NCBI GenBank assembly: GCA_001800185.1
Contig: MGUX01000147.1
Location: 1-6,658, forward strand
DNA length: 6,658 nt
Source: Elusimicrobia bacterium RIFCSPLOWO2_12_FULL_59_9
GTDB lineage: Bacteria > Elusimicrobiota > Elusimicrobia > O2-12-FULL-59-9
Direction: 5' to 3'
Of the stretch, positions 6,471-6,658 are shown in pieces (position 1 is the first letter of the stretch; each line of letters starts with the position of its first letter). A program made the position numbers and the translations under genes. The notes under the pieces are model-generated. The model was not told the DNA's origin and made no database searches. It saw nothing but the letters and a program-made list of their open reading frames with translations.

Positions 6471-6479
6471 ATTATATCA
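6471..6479 (-). promoter_or_regulatory. Extended -10 promoter element for the lptFG operon
   Basis: On the minus strand the sequence is TGATATAAT, a perfect TGnTATAAT extended -10. It ends six bases (TCCTCC) before the ATG at 6464. A start site 6-7 nt after the -10 would fall on or next to the A of the start codon. No good -35 hexamer is seen at 16-18 nt spacing (the bases are GC-rich), but extended -10 promoters do not require one. Transcription from here would give a leaderless mRNA. Confidence 0.6.
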
Positions 6480-6658
6480 AAGATGCGGTTTGCGTGCGCC
6501 TGCGCTTCGGCGCCGCGCCGGGCGCAAGGAAATGAGGCCATGCGCGGAGTTTCCGACGGAAAGCAGTAATTCCGTAAACCCAGCGAATCACACGCCATTC
6601 AGCCGTCGGTAGCCTTCCCGGCGGCACTTCCTGAGCAAATTCGCATTCGCAAAATGCG
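6480..6658. other. Unassigned right-end region upstream of lptF
   Basis: About 180 bases have no recognised gene. On the minus strand one frame stays open from the right edge (6657) to a TAA at 6472-6474 inside the -10 element, giving 61 residues. It is rich in Arg, Pro and Ala and has no motif I know. Another minus frame encodes 22 basic residues ending in EGYRRLNGV before a TGA at 6588-6590, which could be the tail of a gene cut by the edge. Neither frame has enough length to decide. No tRNA, rRNA or terminator was recognised. Confidence 0.3.
6642..6658. repeat. Short inverted repeat at the right edge
   Basis: CGCATT (6642-6647) and AATGCG (6653-6658) form a six-base inverted repeat around CGCAA. 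It is next to a tandem TTCGCA TTCGCA at 6640-6651. The repeat runs into the window end, so its full extent is not visible and it may be chance or the edge of a longer repeat. Confidence 0.3.

Noticed and set aside
6559..6583. Minus-strand GGAATTACTG resembling a conserved 16S rRNA segment
   Set aside because: The match is about ten bases and the flanks do not resemble rRNA.
6463..6612. Small plus-strand ORFs starting at 6463 and 6483, the latter after a GGAGGA at 6465-6470
   Set aside because: The GGAGGA is 12 nt from the 6483 ATG, no plus-strand promoter is evident, and the short products lack any motif. The minus-strand lptF promoter explains the AT-rich bases better.
1..6658. CRISPR array, tRNA genes, insertion-sequence ends or riboswitch upstream of metK
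   Set aside because: No regularly spaced repeats, tRNA arms or transposase motifs were seen. The metK leader, where a SAM riboswitch could lie, is outside the window.

Overview
The window is a GC-rich, densely packed bacterial chromosome segment that reads as two convergent operons meeting at one hairpin terminator. Outer-membrane logic is present on both sides: a probable outer-membrane beta-barrel protein on the plus strand and an LptF/LptG pair on the minus strand. This indicates a diderm bacterium that makes LPS. The large barrel protein of the TraF/PorV-like type and the gene mix would fit Elusimicrobiota or a related deep-branching diderm group. That assignment is a guess from protein style, not something the sequence proves.

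Plus strand, 1-4252. The order is the C-terminal part of metK (S-adenosylmethionine synthetase, cut by the left edge), a PmtA-like SAM-dependent methyltransferase, the two subunits of a 3-oxoacid (succinyl-CoA type) CoA-transferase, and a 531-residue secreted beta-barrel protein. Junctions are tight: a 1-nt TAATG overlap, then gaps of 12, 5 and 21 nt. The five genes are therefore probably one transcript, ended by a strong stem-loop with a TCTTTT tail at 4212-4252. MetK would supply SAM to the methyltransferase encoded next to it. The CoA-transferase is central ketoacid or short-chain acid metabolism with no obvious mechanistic link to its neighbours.

Minus strand, 6479 down to 4243. Two LptF/LptG-type permease subunits overlap by ATGA and form a two-gene operon for the transmembrane part of the LPS export ABC transporter; the LptB ATPase is not in the window. 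The first gene has a perfect extended -10 element (TGATATAAT) ending 6 nt before its ATG and no Shine-Dalgarno sequence, which suggests a leaderless mRNA. The last gene's stop codon lies inside the terminator stem of the opposing operon.

Right edge, 6480-6658. No gene is convincingly identified here. There is a short inverted repeat at the very end and a weak open frame running off the edge. No CRISPR array, insertion sequence, tRNA or rRNA was seen. I did not find a clearly new multi-gene system. The most unusual points are the metK/methyltransferase coupling with an altered SAM-binding motif, the probable leaderless lptFG promoter, and the Ala-rich insert in the barrel protein.
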